Source: an uncultured Chryseolinea sp.
Lineage (GTDB): Bacteria; Bacteroidota; Bacteroidia; Cytophagales; Cyclobacteriaceae
Assembly (NCBI GenBank): GCA_946478915.1
Contig: CAMLER010000192.1
Location: forward strand, 1 to 8,464
Reading direction: 5' to 3'
DNA length: 8,464 nucleotides
The notes under the pieces are model-generated. The model had not been told where the DNA came from. It saw nothing but the letters and a program-made list of their open reading frames with translations, and did no database searches. Position 1 is the first letter of the stretch. Every line of letters starts with the position of its first letter. Position numbers and translations under genes: made by a program. Below are positions 1 through 6,596 of this stretch, piece by piece.

Positions 1-1126
1 CATAATTTTCTTGCGCAGATCCGGCCCCAGCCCATCCTCTTAATGATGCTTCAGCCAGCGTGAACAATACGTCGGCAGGCATTAGCATTCTGCGCTTGCC
101 CCCTGCGTTGTTTCCAGCAGGATCAAATTGAGCATCCAGATTGGAATAGGTAAGTCTATCATCTTTAGCGACAAGGTAAGCACCGCTTTGTATTCCTTTG
201 TAAGGGAAATCAGGATGATCGTTGTAGAGAGAATTATCTGTTGCAGGATCAAAGAATTTTTCAACCCGCGGATCACCATATCCTCCTAGCACAGATTCCA
301 TAGCAGCACCCATGCGCGTGTCACCCCAGCCGAATGCTATCCGGCCCGGTCTAAACGGACCAGCATACAGGGAGAGATACCAACTGTCATCGGCAGTTGT
401 GATCAAACCACCTGGATCACTGATCGCTTTTTCACCTTGAGTTTTTGCAAGATCAGGATCCACTTTTGAGAGGCGCATTGCAAGGATCAAACGCCAGCTA
501 TTGACCACCTTTATCCAGTTATTAACATCTCCGGAATAACTAGCGTCAAACTTCGTTAATCCGGTGTAGTCCTTATTTGCATTGAAAACGGCAAGGATCT
601 CATCGAGTTCTTCAAACCAAGTATTATAAAGCACTTCTTCGCTATCATACATTATTTCCTGTGATGGCGATCCATATTGCGAATAAATAATAGGTCCATG
701 ATAAGCTGACAACCGTGACGCCCCTATAACTCTGATCAATTTCGCCCACGATGCGAAAGCATCATAACCGCCTTCTTCAGCAATCTGAATAACTTGTCGC
801 GCAGGTGCCATAATATTGTTGTAAACACCGTTCCAATAAGGGTCTCCCCATGTAATGTAGTAAGTCGTGTTGTTCCGGTTACTAACGAAAGGCGTCGGCG
901 TCCCAAGATGACCAACAAAAGACTCGTGCGCAAGATTGTGGGCAACCTGATCCTGAAAAATGTTGTTCAACATCGAAGGATAGAAAGCACCTACGTGGTT
1001 AAAGTCCTGCTCCAGAGATTCACCCGTTATTTGGTAGGGGTTCGTATTCGTGCGTTCAAAATTATCGGTACAGGCACTAAACATTAGTGCCAGCAATGTA
1101 TATCCTAAATATTTTCTCTTTTTCAT
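1..1126 (-). CDS. SusD/RagB-like nutrient-binding outer-membrane lipoprotein (partial, C-terminus off the window)
   Basis: The reading frame is open from an ATG at 1126-1124 to the window edge, giving 375 residues of a protein that usually has about 480-560. The N-terminus is a lipoprotein signal: basic MKKRK, a hydrophobic stretch, then the lipobox FSAC with the lipidated Cys at 19, followed by acidic residues (TDNFE). Features of the divergent SusD-like families (PF12741/PF12771 type) are NTNPYQ at 27-32, YITWGDPYWNGVYNNI at 90-105, GPIIYSQYGSP at 144-154, NSWRLILAMRLSKVDP at 209-224 and VLFTLAEASLRGW at 353-365. Family knowledge: SusD proteins sit on the cell surface as a lid on their SusC transporter and capture the substrate. 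The start lies 12 bases after the susC stop, so the two are almost certainly co-transcribed. A weak purine-rich GAGAGAG lies upstream of the ATG. The substrate cannot be inferred from this fragment. Confidence 0.93.
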   Translation of the reverse strand, partial: MKKRKYLGYTLLALMFSACTDNFERTNTNPYQITGESLEQDFNHVGAFYPSMLNNIFQDQVAHNLAHESFVGHLGTPTPFVSNRNNTTYYITWGDPYWNGVYNNIMAPARQVIQIAEEGGYDAFASWAKLIRVIGASRLSAYHGPIIYSQYGSPSQEIMYDSEEVLYNTWFEELDEILAVFNANKDYTGLTKFDASYSGDVNNWIKVVNSWRLILAMRLSKVDPDLAKTQGEKAISDPGGLITTADDSWYLSLYAGPFRPGRIAFGWGDTRMGAAMESVLGGYGDPRVEKFFDPATDNSLYNDHPDFPYKGIQSGAYLVAKDDRLTYSNLDAQFDPAGNNAGGKRRMLMPADVLFTLAEASLRGWAGAGSAQENY

Positions 1127-1138
1127 AAACTCTCTCTA

Positions 1139-4100
1139 TCAGAAGGTAACCTTTAAATTTAAGCCCATAGTACGTGTAGCCGGCAGGTTGAAGTTGTCAA
1201 GAGATTGGCTGTTCCTGTCGGTGCTCATTGCCAACTCAGGATCAAAAGGCGCTTCCATATGGAATATAAACAGGTTTTGTCCAACCAATGAAGCCGTTAA
1301 ACCCTTCACAAATTTTCCATTCATAGGGAAGTTGTAGGAAAGTGCAAGCTGTGTAAGTCTGACGTTCGTACGATCGTAGATGTAAGCTTCTCCAATACCA
1401 TTCCGGTCGCCAATTGCGCGATACCATGTTTCGGCATCGACGGAACTTACAGGTGCATCACCTTGCACCGCGTTGATGCTTACGCCGCCAGCATCTCGTG
1501 CATCAGCTGAACGTTTGCTAACACCGGCTCCATCCAACATCGATTCTGTCTGGCTGAAGGTTACGCCACCGAATTTTCCATTGACCATAAAGTTTAACGA
1601 AAAATTTCCCAAAGAGAACGTGTTGCTCCATCCAAGGATCCAGTCCGGGTTAAGGTTTCCTGCATATTGAACCAGCGGAGTTTTCAATGGAGCTCCTGTA
1701 TTTCCAAGCATGATGCGTCCTTGAGCATCGCGCTGATACTTATACACGTAAACGTCGTTGATCGAACCACCTGCTTCAAATCGTGAGTAATATCCTTCGG
1801 ATTCACCAGTAGTGATTGGTGAAGTCAGGTCAGGATGGGTCTCAACAACTTCATTGATATTCTTTGAAAAATTGACAGCCGTTTGCCACCTGAAATTGTC
1901 GCTGTAGATTGGCGTAGCATCAACTGTAATCTCAACACCCTTGTTTACAATCTTACCCGCATTGACATAGTATCGTGTAAACCCTGATCCGGAAGGAGCT
2001 GGCAGGTTGATGAATTGGTCGGTACTGTTAATGTGGTAATATGTGAAGTCAAGACCCAGGTTATCATCCAGGAATCGAAGGTTCGCGCCTACTTCCACAC
2101 TCTTGATCATTTCAGGCTTCAACGTATTGAACGATGCTGTCGTATTGCGATCAACACCGCCGCTGGCGTTGATTGTGTGCCCAGGGTTAACCAGGTTAAA
2201 AGGTACCTCGTTACCAACAGAAGAATACGATGCCCGAAGTTTCGCAAAGCTAAGGAAGGTAGGCATAGTAATCATTTCGCTAACAATCGCGGTAAGTCCC
2301 ACCGAAGGGTAGAAATAAGAGTCGTTACCTGTACCAGCAAGCGTTGATGCCCAGTCATTTCTTCCGGAAAGATCCAGGTACAATAACTCTTTAAAACCGA
2401 TAGTGGCATTCGCAAACACAGCCTGTTTGATCAGGCGGCTTGTCAAAGTAGAAAGCACCTGCACGTTGGTCTGAAGATTTCCAAAATGAAACTCATTTGG
2501 GTAAAACAAACCATTCCCCGCATCACCATTGACTCTAACCCCATCACCATAAACCGTCTTCTGATAGCTGGTACCGGCAATCACGTTAAAGTCGAAATCG
2601 TCAACCTTATTATTGTACTTTAAAATTGCATCCGTGTAGGCAAGCTGATCAGTATATTTTTGATATTGCCATGATCCGTTAGGGTGCACGTTGGTTGTGT
2701 TGGATGTTGCAAAGTGGCGCTGATCAAAGGTTTTAATGGCGTAATCGATATTTCCCCGCACTGAGAAACTGAGGTGCTCTGTTATATCGTAAGCTATATC
2801 CAGACTCGAAATAACACGACTGGTAACATCTTTTCTGGGTTCCCGATTAATGATCCAATAAGGGTTTGACTGATGGTGATCCGTAACAAACCAATTCATT
2901 GCATTCAGGTTTCTCGCTGGGTCGAAGACCTCAAAGTTGTTTTTGAATGATGAAAAATCACGTTCGCGAGGGAACATGTATAACCCGGTAAGGGGATTGA
3001 GGTAATAACCGGAAGCCATTCTGTTCCTTGATGTCTCTGCCGAAAGCATTGTGTTTGATGAGATTGTCACCTTATCGTTAAACAACTTTGAAGACTGTTT
3101 AAAGGTAAAGTTGTTTCTGTGGTAAGTATTTGTGGGAGTAATACCCCTAGCCGTAACGTTACCATAGGAGAAGTAAACATTTGTTTTCTCAGTTCCGCCG
3201 CTTATTGCAAGTGAATTGATAACATTCGTTCCCGTTTGGAACCAATCATCAACGTAATTGCTGGCATAATTACCCGGAGTCGTTGACCAGCTTTCTTTTT
3301 CAGTGCCGCTTTTCGAGCCGTATTTAAATTGAAGCTCAGGTTTTTTCAAAACTGTTTCCAGTGTAACGCCTGTATTGAATTCAACTCTTGCAGTTCCTTC
3401 CTTACCTTTCTTCGTCGTGATCAGGACCACGCCGTTGGCACCCTGACTTCCGTATAAGGCCGCCGCATTCGAACCTCTAAGGACTGTCATGCTTTCAATG
3501 TCATCAGGATTGATCTGGCTCATACCGTCACCTTGGTCCGTACCACCCCACATTCCAGGTTGGCCCCCAACATTATTGGCCATCGGAATACCGTCGATTA
3601 CGAACAAAGGCTGGCTACCACCGCTCATGGATTTGTTTCCACGCAAAACAATTTTCGTAGAACCCCCTGGGCCAGAGCTACTCTTCTTTATATCAACACC
3701 TGCTGCACGTCCGGAAAGGCTGTTTAAAATGTTAATGTCCCGGGCTTGAACCAGGTCACTTCCTTCAACAGTTTGTTGCGCATAAGACAAAGACTTTGCT
3801 TCACGCTGAATACCCAGCGCTGTCACAACAACTTCACTCAACTGCTGCGTGTCTTCGTTCATACTTACATCGAGAGTTGTCTGACTGCCGACCGGAATTT
3901 CCTGGGTAGTAAATCCGATGAACGACATCACTAGCGTTGCGTTTTCGTCTGGTACGGCGATTGTATATCGTCCGTCTGCATCTGTCGATGTCCCTGTGCT
4001 GGTTCCTTTCACAACCACGGATACACCTGGAAGTGCTGCTCCGTCTGATGATTGTGTCACGCGTCCCGTTACGGTGTGCTGCGCTACTGCGCTTGCCCAC

Positions 4101-4144
4101 GATAGCAGGAACATGATCATGAATCCTGGTAAACGTTTTCTCAT
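1139..4144 (-). CDS. SusC/RagA-family TonB-dependent outer-membrane receptor
   Basis: This 1001-residue protein is a full-length SusC-type transporter (the family is usually 950-1100). A Sec signal peptide spans about 1-21 and ends SAVAQ. It is followed by a carboxypeptidase-regulatory-like beta domain (about 23-97, with TGRVTQSSDGAALPGVSVVV and the DADGRY turn). A TonB-box-like segment SEVVVTALGIQREAKSLSYA lies at 103-122. The plug domain runs about 120-247 and has the family motifs NSLSGRAAGVDI, FVIDGIP (181-187), INPDDIESMTVLRG and ALYGSQGANGVVLITTKKG (229-247). The rest is a 22-strand-type beta barrel ending in the terminal Phe of GLNLKVTF. There is no N-terminal STN domain, so direct signalling to an anti-sigma factor is not indicated. 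The protein imports an oligomeric substrate across the outer membrane using TonB energy, with the SusD-like lipoprotein encoded 12 bases downstream. The start is an ATG without a Shine-Dalgarno sequence, as is common in Bacteroidota. The substrate is unknown. Confidence 0.97.
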   Translation of the reverse strand: MRKRLPGFMIMFLLSWASAVAQHTVTGRVTQSSDGAALPGVSVVVKGTSTGTSTDADGRYTIAVPDENATLVMSFIGFTTQEIPVGSQTTLDVSMNEDTQQLSEVVVTALGIQREAKSLSYAQQTVEGSDLVQARDINILNSLSGRAAGVDIKKSSSGPGGSTKIVLRGNKSMSGGSQPLFVIDGIPMANNVGGQPGMWGGTDQGDGMSQINPDDIESMTVLRGSNAAALYGSQGANGVVLITTKKGKEGTARVEFNTGVTLETVLKKPELQFKYGSKSGTEKESWSTTPGNYASNYVDDWFQTGTNVINSLAISGGTEKTNVYFSYGNVTARGITPTNTYHRNNFTFKQSSKLFNDKVTISSNTMLSAETSRNRMASGYYLNPLTGLYMFPRERDFSSFKNNFEVFDPARNLNAMNWFVTDHHQSNPYWIINREPRKDVTSRVISSLDIAYDITEHLSFSVRGNIDYAIKTFDQRHFATSNTTNVHPNGSWQYQKYTDQLAYTDAILKYNNKVDDFDFNVIAGTSYQKTVYGDGVRVNGDAGNGLFYPNEFHFGNLQTNVQVLSTLTSRLIKQAVFANATIGFKELLYLDLSGRNDWASTLAGTGNDSYFYPSVGLTAIVSEMITMPTFLSFAKLRASYSSVGNEVPFNLVNPGHTINASGGVDRNTTASFNTLKPEMIKSVEVGANLRFLDDNLGLDFTYYHINSTDQFINLPAPSGSGFTRYYVNAGKIVNKGVEITVDATPIYSDNFRWQTAVNFSKNINEVVETHPDLTSPITTGESEGYYSRFEAGGSINDVYVYKYQRDAQGRIMLGNTGAPLKTPLVQYAGNLNPDWILGWSNTFSLGNFSLNFMVNGKFGGVTFSQTESMLDGAGVSKRSADARDAGGVSINAVQGDAPVSSVDAETWYRAIGDRNGIGEAYIYDRTNVRLTQLALSYNFPMNGKFVKGLTASLVGQNLFIFHMEAPFDPELAMSTDRNSQSLDNFNLPATRTMGLNLKVTF

Positions 4145-4202
4145 TTGGGTTTTGAAGTTTAGGTTAATAATGAAATTGTTTGATGGTTGATAAAAACTGT
4201 TT

Positions 4203-4214
4203 CCTCACGTGAGG
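4203..4214. repeat. Perfect 12-bp palindrome in the susC leader
   Basis: CCTCACGTGAGG is self-complementary over all 12 bases with no spacer. It lies between the predicted susC promoter and the susC start codon, about 60 bases before the ATG. With no loop it is more likely to be a binding site for a dimeric DNA-binding protein than an RNA hairpin. No factor can be named from the sequence. Confidence 0.5.
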
Positions 4215-4309
4215 TCGTCTGGTTGCAGGGATTGCCTGTATCGGTTTTCGATTCAAACATTCTCGGCTAAATCTATATGATGGTATTATTAAAAGCAAGA
4301 AAGATGATG

Positions 4310-4317
4310 CAAATGTA
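4310..4317 (-). promoter_or_regulatory. Predicted susC promoter -7 element (TACATTTG)
   Basis: Read on the minus strand this is TACATTTG, a full match to the Bacteroidota -7 consensus TAnnTTTG. No TTG -33 element is found at the usual spacing; that position is occupied by the GTGTG/CACAC dyad. This suggests a promoter that depends on a bound regulator. The leader to the susC ATG would be about 155-160 bases. Confidence 0.5.
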
Positions 4318-4321
4318 ACCG

Positions 4322-4348
4322 CACACATCGCGTGTGTGTACGCACACG
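4322..4348. promoter_or_regulatory. Overlapping GTGTG/CACAC inverted repeats, operator-like
   Basis: Two overlapping dyads share a central CGTGTGTG. CACACA (4322-4327) pairs with TGTGTG (4333-4338) across 5 bases. CGTGTGTGTACGCACACG (4331-4348) is an 18-bp palindrome with 8 of 9 positions paired. The second is centred about 35 bases upstream of the transcription start implied by the -7 element at 4310-4317, over the place of the -33 box. Its position fits a regulator site for susC; the identity of the regulator is unknown. Confidence 0.45.
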
Positions 4349-4545
4349 ACCTGATAGTCAATCCGTCATCGATTTCAAAAAAAAATTACCGGTTTCGCGT
4401 TTTTCTTTAGTCGCTCCAGAACTGTCAAAAAAAATTTTTGTTAAAAAATATTTAATCCACTCAAATAGAAAACAAACCGTTTAATGACTTTATCGGCTTG
4501 GCATTTCGGTGGGTTAGATCTTAAAAGCTATAGTTATAAAGTCGT

Positions 4546-4553
4546 TAACTTTG
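4546..4553 (+). promoter_or_regulatory. Predicted promoter -7 element (TAACTTTG) of the DUF1059 operon
   Basis: TAACTTTG fully matches the Bacteroidota TAnnTTTG consensus and lies 16 bases before the ATG at 4570. No good TTG -33 element is seen; TTA at 4521-4523 is the nearest candidate and is spaced too far. The predicted transcript would have a leader of only about 10 bases. Confidence 0.5.
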
Positions 4554-4569
4554 AATAAAATAAAAGAGA

Positions 4570-4809
4570 ATGAAAACGATGACGTGTAATCAATTAGGGG
4601 GAGCATGCAACCACGCTTTCGAAGCAAACACATTCGATGAAATCGCAATGATGGTCAGTAAGCACGCCCGGGAAATGGTGCAGCAGGGAGAGGCGGCTCA
4701 CATTCAGGCTATGAATCAAATGCGAACCAATATGAACTCACCGGAAGCAATGAATGCCTGGATGGATGATAAAAGAAAACTGTTTAATAATCTCCCCGAT
4801 AACAAATAA
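4570..4809 (+). CDS. DUF1059-like small protein
   Basis: This is a 79-residue cytoplasmic protein with no signal peptide. The N-terminal half follows the DUF1059 (PF06348) pattern: MKTMTC, Cys6, Cys13 after a Gly-Gly turn, a TFDEIAMMVSKHA helix at 21-33 with His32 at the family position, then a Met- and Gln-rich helical tail. The Cys/Cys/His set suggests a small metal- or redox-linked fold, but the family has no established function. The tail (about 40-79, NSPEAMNAWMDDKRKLF) makes it somewhat longer than the usual 55-60 residues. The ATG follows an AT-rich AAAAGAGA leader, and a TAnnTTTG promoter lies immediately upstream. The next gene begins 5 bases after its stop, so the two are very probably co-transcribed and perhaps translationally coupled. 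Confidence 0.8.
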   Translation: MKTMTCNQLGGACNHAFEANTFDEIAMMVSKHAREMVQQGEAAHIQAMNQMRTNMNSPEAMNAWMDDKRKLFNNLPDNK

Positions 4810-4814
4810 GAACA

Positions 4815-5189
4815 GTGATAAAGACAATTCTCATTGTTTGTGGTATTGCGATGACATCGAATTTGTTGGCGCAGAATCAAAAGCAGATGGTTCGACTGGC
4901 AAAGCTGGTGATAGATTCAACCCAAGTAGAAAGTTATAACAAATTGCTAAAGGAGGAAATTGAAGCATCTGTGGCGCTGGAACCCGGCGTTTTAACCTTA
5001 TATGCAGTATCCGAGAAGAATCGACCTACCCATATTACGATCCTTGAAATTTACGCCGATGAAGAAGCCTACAACAATCACCTTTTAACACCACATTTTT
5101 TGAAATATAAGAACGGGACAAAGCAGATGGTTAAGTCGTTGGAGCTGGTTGAAACAGTGCCGTTAGTTCCGGATATGAAAATCAAGTAA
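4815..5189 (+). CDS. Exported antibiotic-biosynthesis-monooxygenase (ABM) fold protein, putative quinol monooxygenase
   Basis: This 124-residue protein has a predicted Sec signal peptide (MIKTILIVCG..., cleavage likely after LLA at 17-19). The ABM dimeric alpha/beta-barrel domain (PF03992 type) follows at about 24-113. Recognisable parts are the first strand MVRLAKLVID, the EPGVLTLYAV strand at 56-65, HITILEIYADEEAYNNHLLTPHF at 73-95 with His89 and His94 at the conserved family positions, and the closing strand SLELVE. Relatives (YgiN type) oxidise quinols or small aromatic compounds without cofactors; some only bind or protect. The start is the GTG at 4815, because the ATG at 4851 would cut off the hydrophobic part of the signal peptide. 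The gene starts 5 bases after the DUF1059 stop. The substrate is unknown and an enzymatic role is inferred only from the fold. Confidence 0.85.
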   Translation: MIKTILIVCGIAMTSNLLAQNQKQMVRLAKLVIDSTQVESYNKLLKEEIEASVALEPGVLTLYAVSEKNRPTHITILEIYADEEAYNNHLLTPHFLKYKNGTKQMVKSLELVETVPLVPDMKIK

Positions 5190-5542
5190 GCTAATTATAA
5201 AGTGTATTCCCCCAGACTTCAGATTTCATGCGACTCTAAGAAGATCAAAACCGTTATCCGTACATAGTAATCCTGTGATCGGATCGTGGCATGCACTCAC
5301 GCCATCTCGCAAAGAAATACGCTTTGCCGCAAAAGTCATTAGAGTTTCCTGTTTCAGGACAGTCGCAGTTTGAGGCGTGATTCACCTATACCAAATTGCC
5401 CGCTTTTCCAACTATTTAATACTGCTCAGTAGTCAGATGCATCAGGTCATTCGGTATGAAATATTTAATGATCTTTTCTGACGTCGATAAATAATGTTGA
5501 TCAAATCCCGTCACTTTATCAGGATGATCGAATAACGAACTG
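5190..5542. other. Convergent intergenic region, no clear gene or terminator
   Basis: These 353 bases lie between the 3' ends of the monooxygenase gene (plus) and the hydrolase gene (minus). No strong hairpin-plus-T-run terminator is visible for either. The best stems are short and lack a T tract: TCCTG/CAGGA at 5347-5359 and TACTG/CAGTA at 5420-5431. Short open frames exist: 5291-5380 plus (29 codons), 5226-5339 minus (37 codons) and 5416-5556 minus (46 codons, overlapping the hydrolase 3' end). None resembles a known protein, and none is called as a gene. Confidence 0.6.
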
Positions 5543-6529
5543 TTACTTCCCCGCATACTTCGACATGACCTCCAATACAAGACTGTCCGCGTCCTTCAAT
5601 TCCTGGGCATCCGGTGGAAGACCAAGCAAGCAGTGGATTTGGCCCGCAAAGCATTTGTGCATTACCGGAACACCTGCTTCCCGCAGGCGATCCGCATATA
5701 GCGTCGCTTCATCTCTCAGCGGAACAAATTCGGCGGTGATGATCAACGCCGGTGGCAGTCCGGATAGATCCTTTTCGCGCACGGGTGCAATCTCCGTATT
5801 ATTGAAATCAACACCCGGTGCGTAAGCGTTTATGTAATACTGACAAAACGCTTTTGTCAAAAAATAGCCCGTACCATAATGTTCATATGAAGGATAGTTG
5901 CTTCCATTTAATGGATTGTCCAGCGAGGGGCAGTTGAGGACTTGTAGTCGGATCCTGTCAGCAATGCCTTCCCTTTTTGCCTTTTGGCATACTACCGCGG
6001 CAAGGTTGCCGCCTGCGCTCAGCCCAAATACGATTAGTCGACTGGTATCACCACCATAATGACCTCCATTTGCTAACACCCATTTAAAAGTACTGTATGC
6101 ATCACTCACCGCGGACGGGAATTTGAATTCTGGAGCAACCCGATAGTCTACAGCAAACACGACGGCATTCAACGTACTGGCAAGACGCCAGCATTCATAT
6201 TTCATGAAAGGCAACAACGGTGTAACAAATCCACCAGGATGATAATAAATTACAATGGGTAATTCCCTGGACTTTCCGGGATTAAAGATATGCAACGGAA
6301 TGCTGTCGCTAGTGATCCTCACGGTGACTACATCCTCAACCGGAAATGCTGGTGTCTCTATCCTGATATCCCTGATCGTTTCGACGGAAGTATTGGCGTG
6401 TCCTGGCAGATCTTTCAGAACACTCTTTAACGCATAGGCCACACGCTGATCTAATTTGTCAGACTGGCAGGATTGAGCCTGAAGGGCGGTGTCTGAAAAT
6501 AAAAGGAGAACAACTATAATTCGTTTCAT
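5543..6529 (-). CDS. Exported alpha/beta hydrolase, HSL/acetyl-esterase type, with a substituted catalytic Asp
   Basis: From the ATG at 6529-6527 the protein has 328 residues. An upstream in-frame TTG at 6550 would add seven, but the ATG starts directly on the signal peptide (MKRIIVVLLLFSDTALQAQ). The hydrolase domain (PF07859 type, about 80-325) shows the oxyanion-hole motif as HPGGF (97-101; usually HGGGF) and the DYRVAPEFKFP segment (128-138). The nucleophile elbow is GLSAGG (169-174, Ser171) and the catalytic His is probably His299 in GQIHC. The segment that normally reads DPLRDE with the acid of the triad reads VPLRDE here (Val269), so the usual Asp is missing. Family members cleave short-chain esters, and an exported one could deacetylate glycans or other esters; activity is uncertain given the substitution. 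The gene lies 67 bases downstream of the AraC-type regulator on the same strand and probably shares its transcript. Confidence 0.88.
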   Translation of the reverse strand: MKRIIVVLLLFSDTALQAQSCQSDKLDQRVAYALKSVLKDLPGHANTSVETIRDIRIETPAFPVEDVVTVRITSDSIPLHIFNPGKSRELPIVIYYHPGGFVTPLLPFMKYECWRLASTLNAVVFAVDYRVAPEFKFPSAVSDAYSTFKWVLANGGHYGGDTSRLIVFGLSAGGNLAAVVCQKAKREGIADRIRLQVLNCPSLDNPLNGSNYPSYEHYGTGYFLTKAFCQYYINAYAPGVDFNNTEIAPVREKDLSGLPPALIITAEFVPLRDEATLYADRLREAGVPVMHKCFAGQIHCLLGLPPDAQELKDADSLVLEVMSKYAGK

Positions 6530-6562
6530 AATGCTGGTTTTTTTTTCCAATAGTCCAGCATT
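6530..6562 (-). promoter_or_regulatory. Inverted repeat with an A9 loop, abutting the hydrolase start codon
   Basis: On the minus strand AATGCTGG (6562-6555) and CCAGCATT (6537-6530) are perfect 8-bp arms around a 17-base loop that contains nine consecutive A residues. The downstream arm ends at the base before the ATG of the hydrolase. In RNA this could form a stem next to the start codon that exposes the A-rich loop or limits ribosome access; as DNA it could be an operator. On the plus strand the T run lies in the loop rather than after the stem, so it does not form a normal terminator. Confidence 0.45.
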
Positions 6563-6596
6563 TTGATTTTACCCTGGTGGTATAATCACGACATTT

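Larger units (their letters stand above)
4145..4569. other. Divergent intergenic region between susC and the DUF1059 operon
   Basis: These 425 bases contain no convincing gene. From left to right they hold the susC leader with a perfect 12-bp palindrome (4203-4214), a -7 type element facing susC (4310-4317), and a GTGTG/CACAC dyad just upstream of it (4322-4348). An A/T-rich stretch follows with runs of A8T5 (4427-4439) and A6, likely intrinsically bent. A -7 element facing the rightward operon lies at 4546-4553. A 65-codon minus-strand frame at 4164-4361 covers the susC promoter and leader and resembles no protein I know. Confidence 0.7.

Noticed and set aside
736..1087. Open frames on both strands (736-945 minus, 794-1087 plus) within the SusD-like gene
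   Set aside because: They are shadows of the SusD-like reading frame, which matches the family throughout and is simply cut by the window edge.
3834..4100. 88-codon minus-strand frame in the 5' part of susC
   Set aside because: It is an alternative frame over the carboxypeptidase-like domain and plug of the receptor; the composition is Arg-rich, as expected for a shadow.
4164..4361. 65-codon minus-strand frame upstream of susC
   Set aside because: It spans the predicted promoter and leader of susC and resembles no known protein; it is best explained by chance.
4427..4452. A8T5 and A6 runs as a terminator or origin-like element
   Set aside because: There is no GC-rich stem and no repeated DnaA-box-like motif; this is more likely bent AT-rich promoter DNA between divergent genes.
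5347..5359. Stem TCCTG-TTT-CAGGA as a terminator for the convergent genes
   Set aside because: It has only 5 base pairs with no T run on either strand, and it lies more than 150 bases from both gene ends.
6530..6550. TTG start at 6550 for the hydrolase
   Set aside because: The extension adds MEKKTSI before a complete signal peptide that starts at the ATG at 6529, and most of it lies within the inverted repeat; the ATG is preferred.
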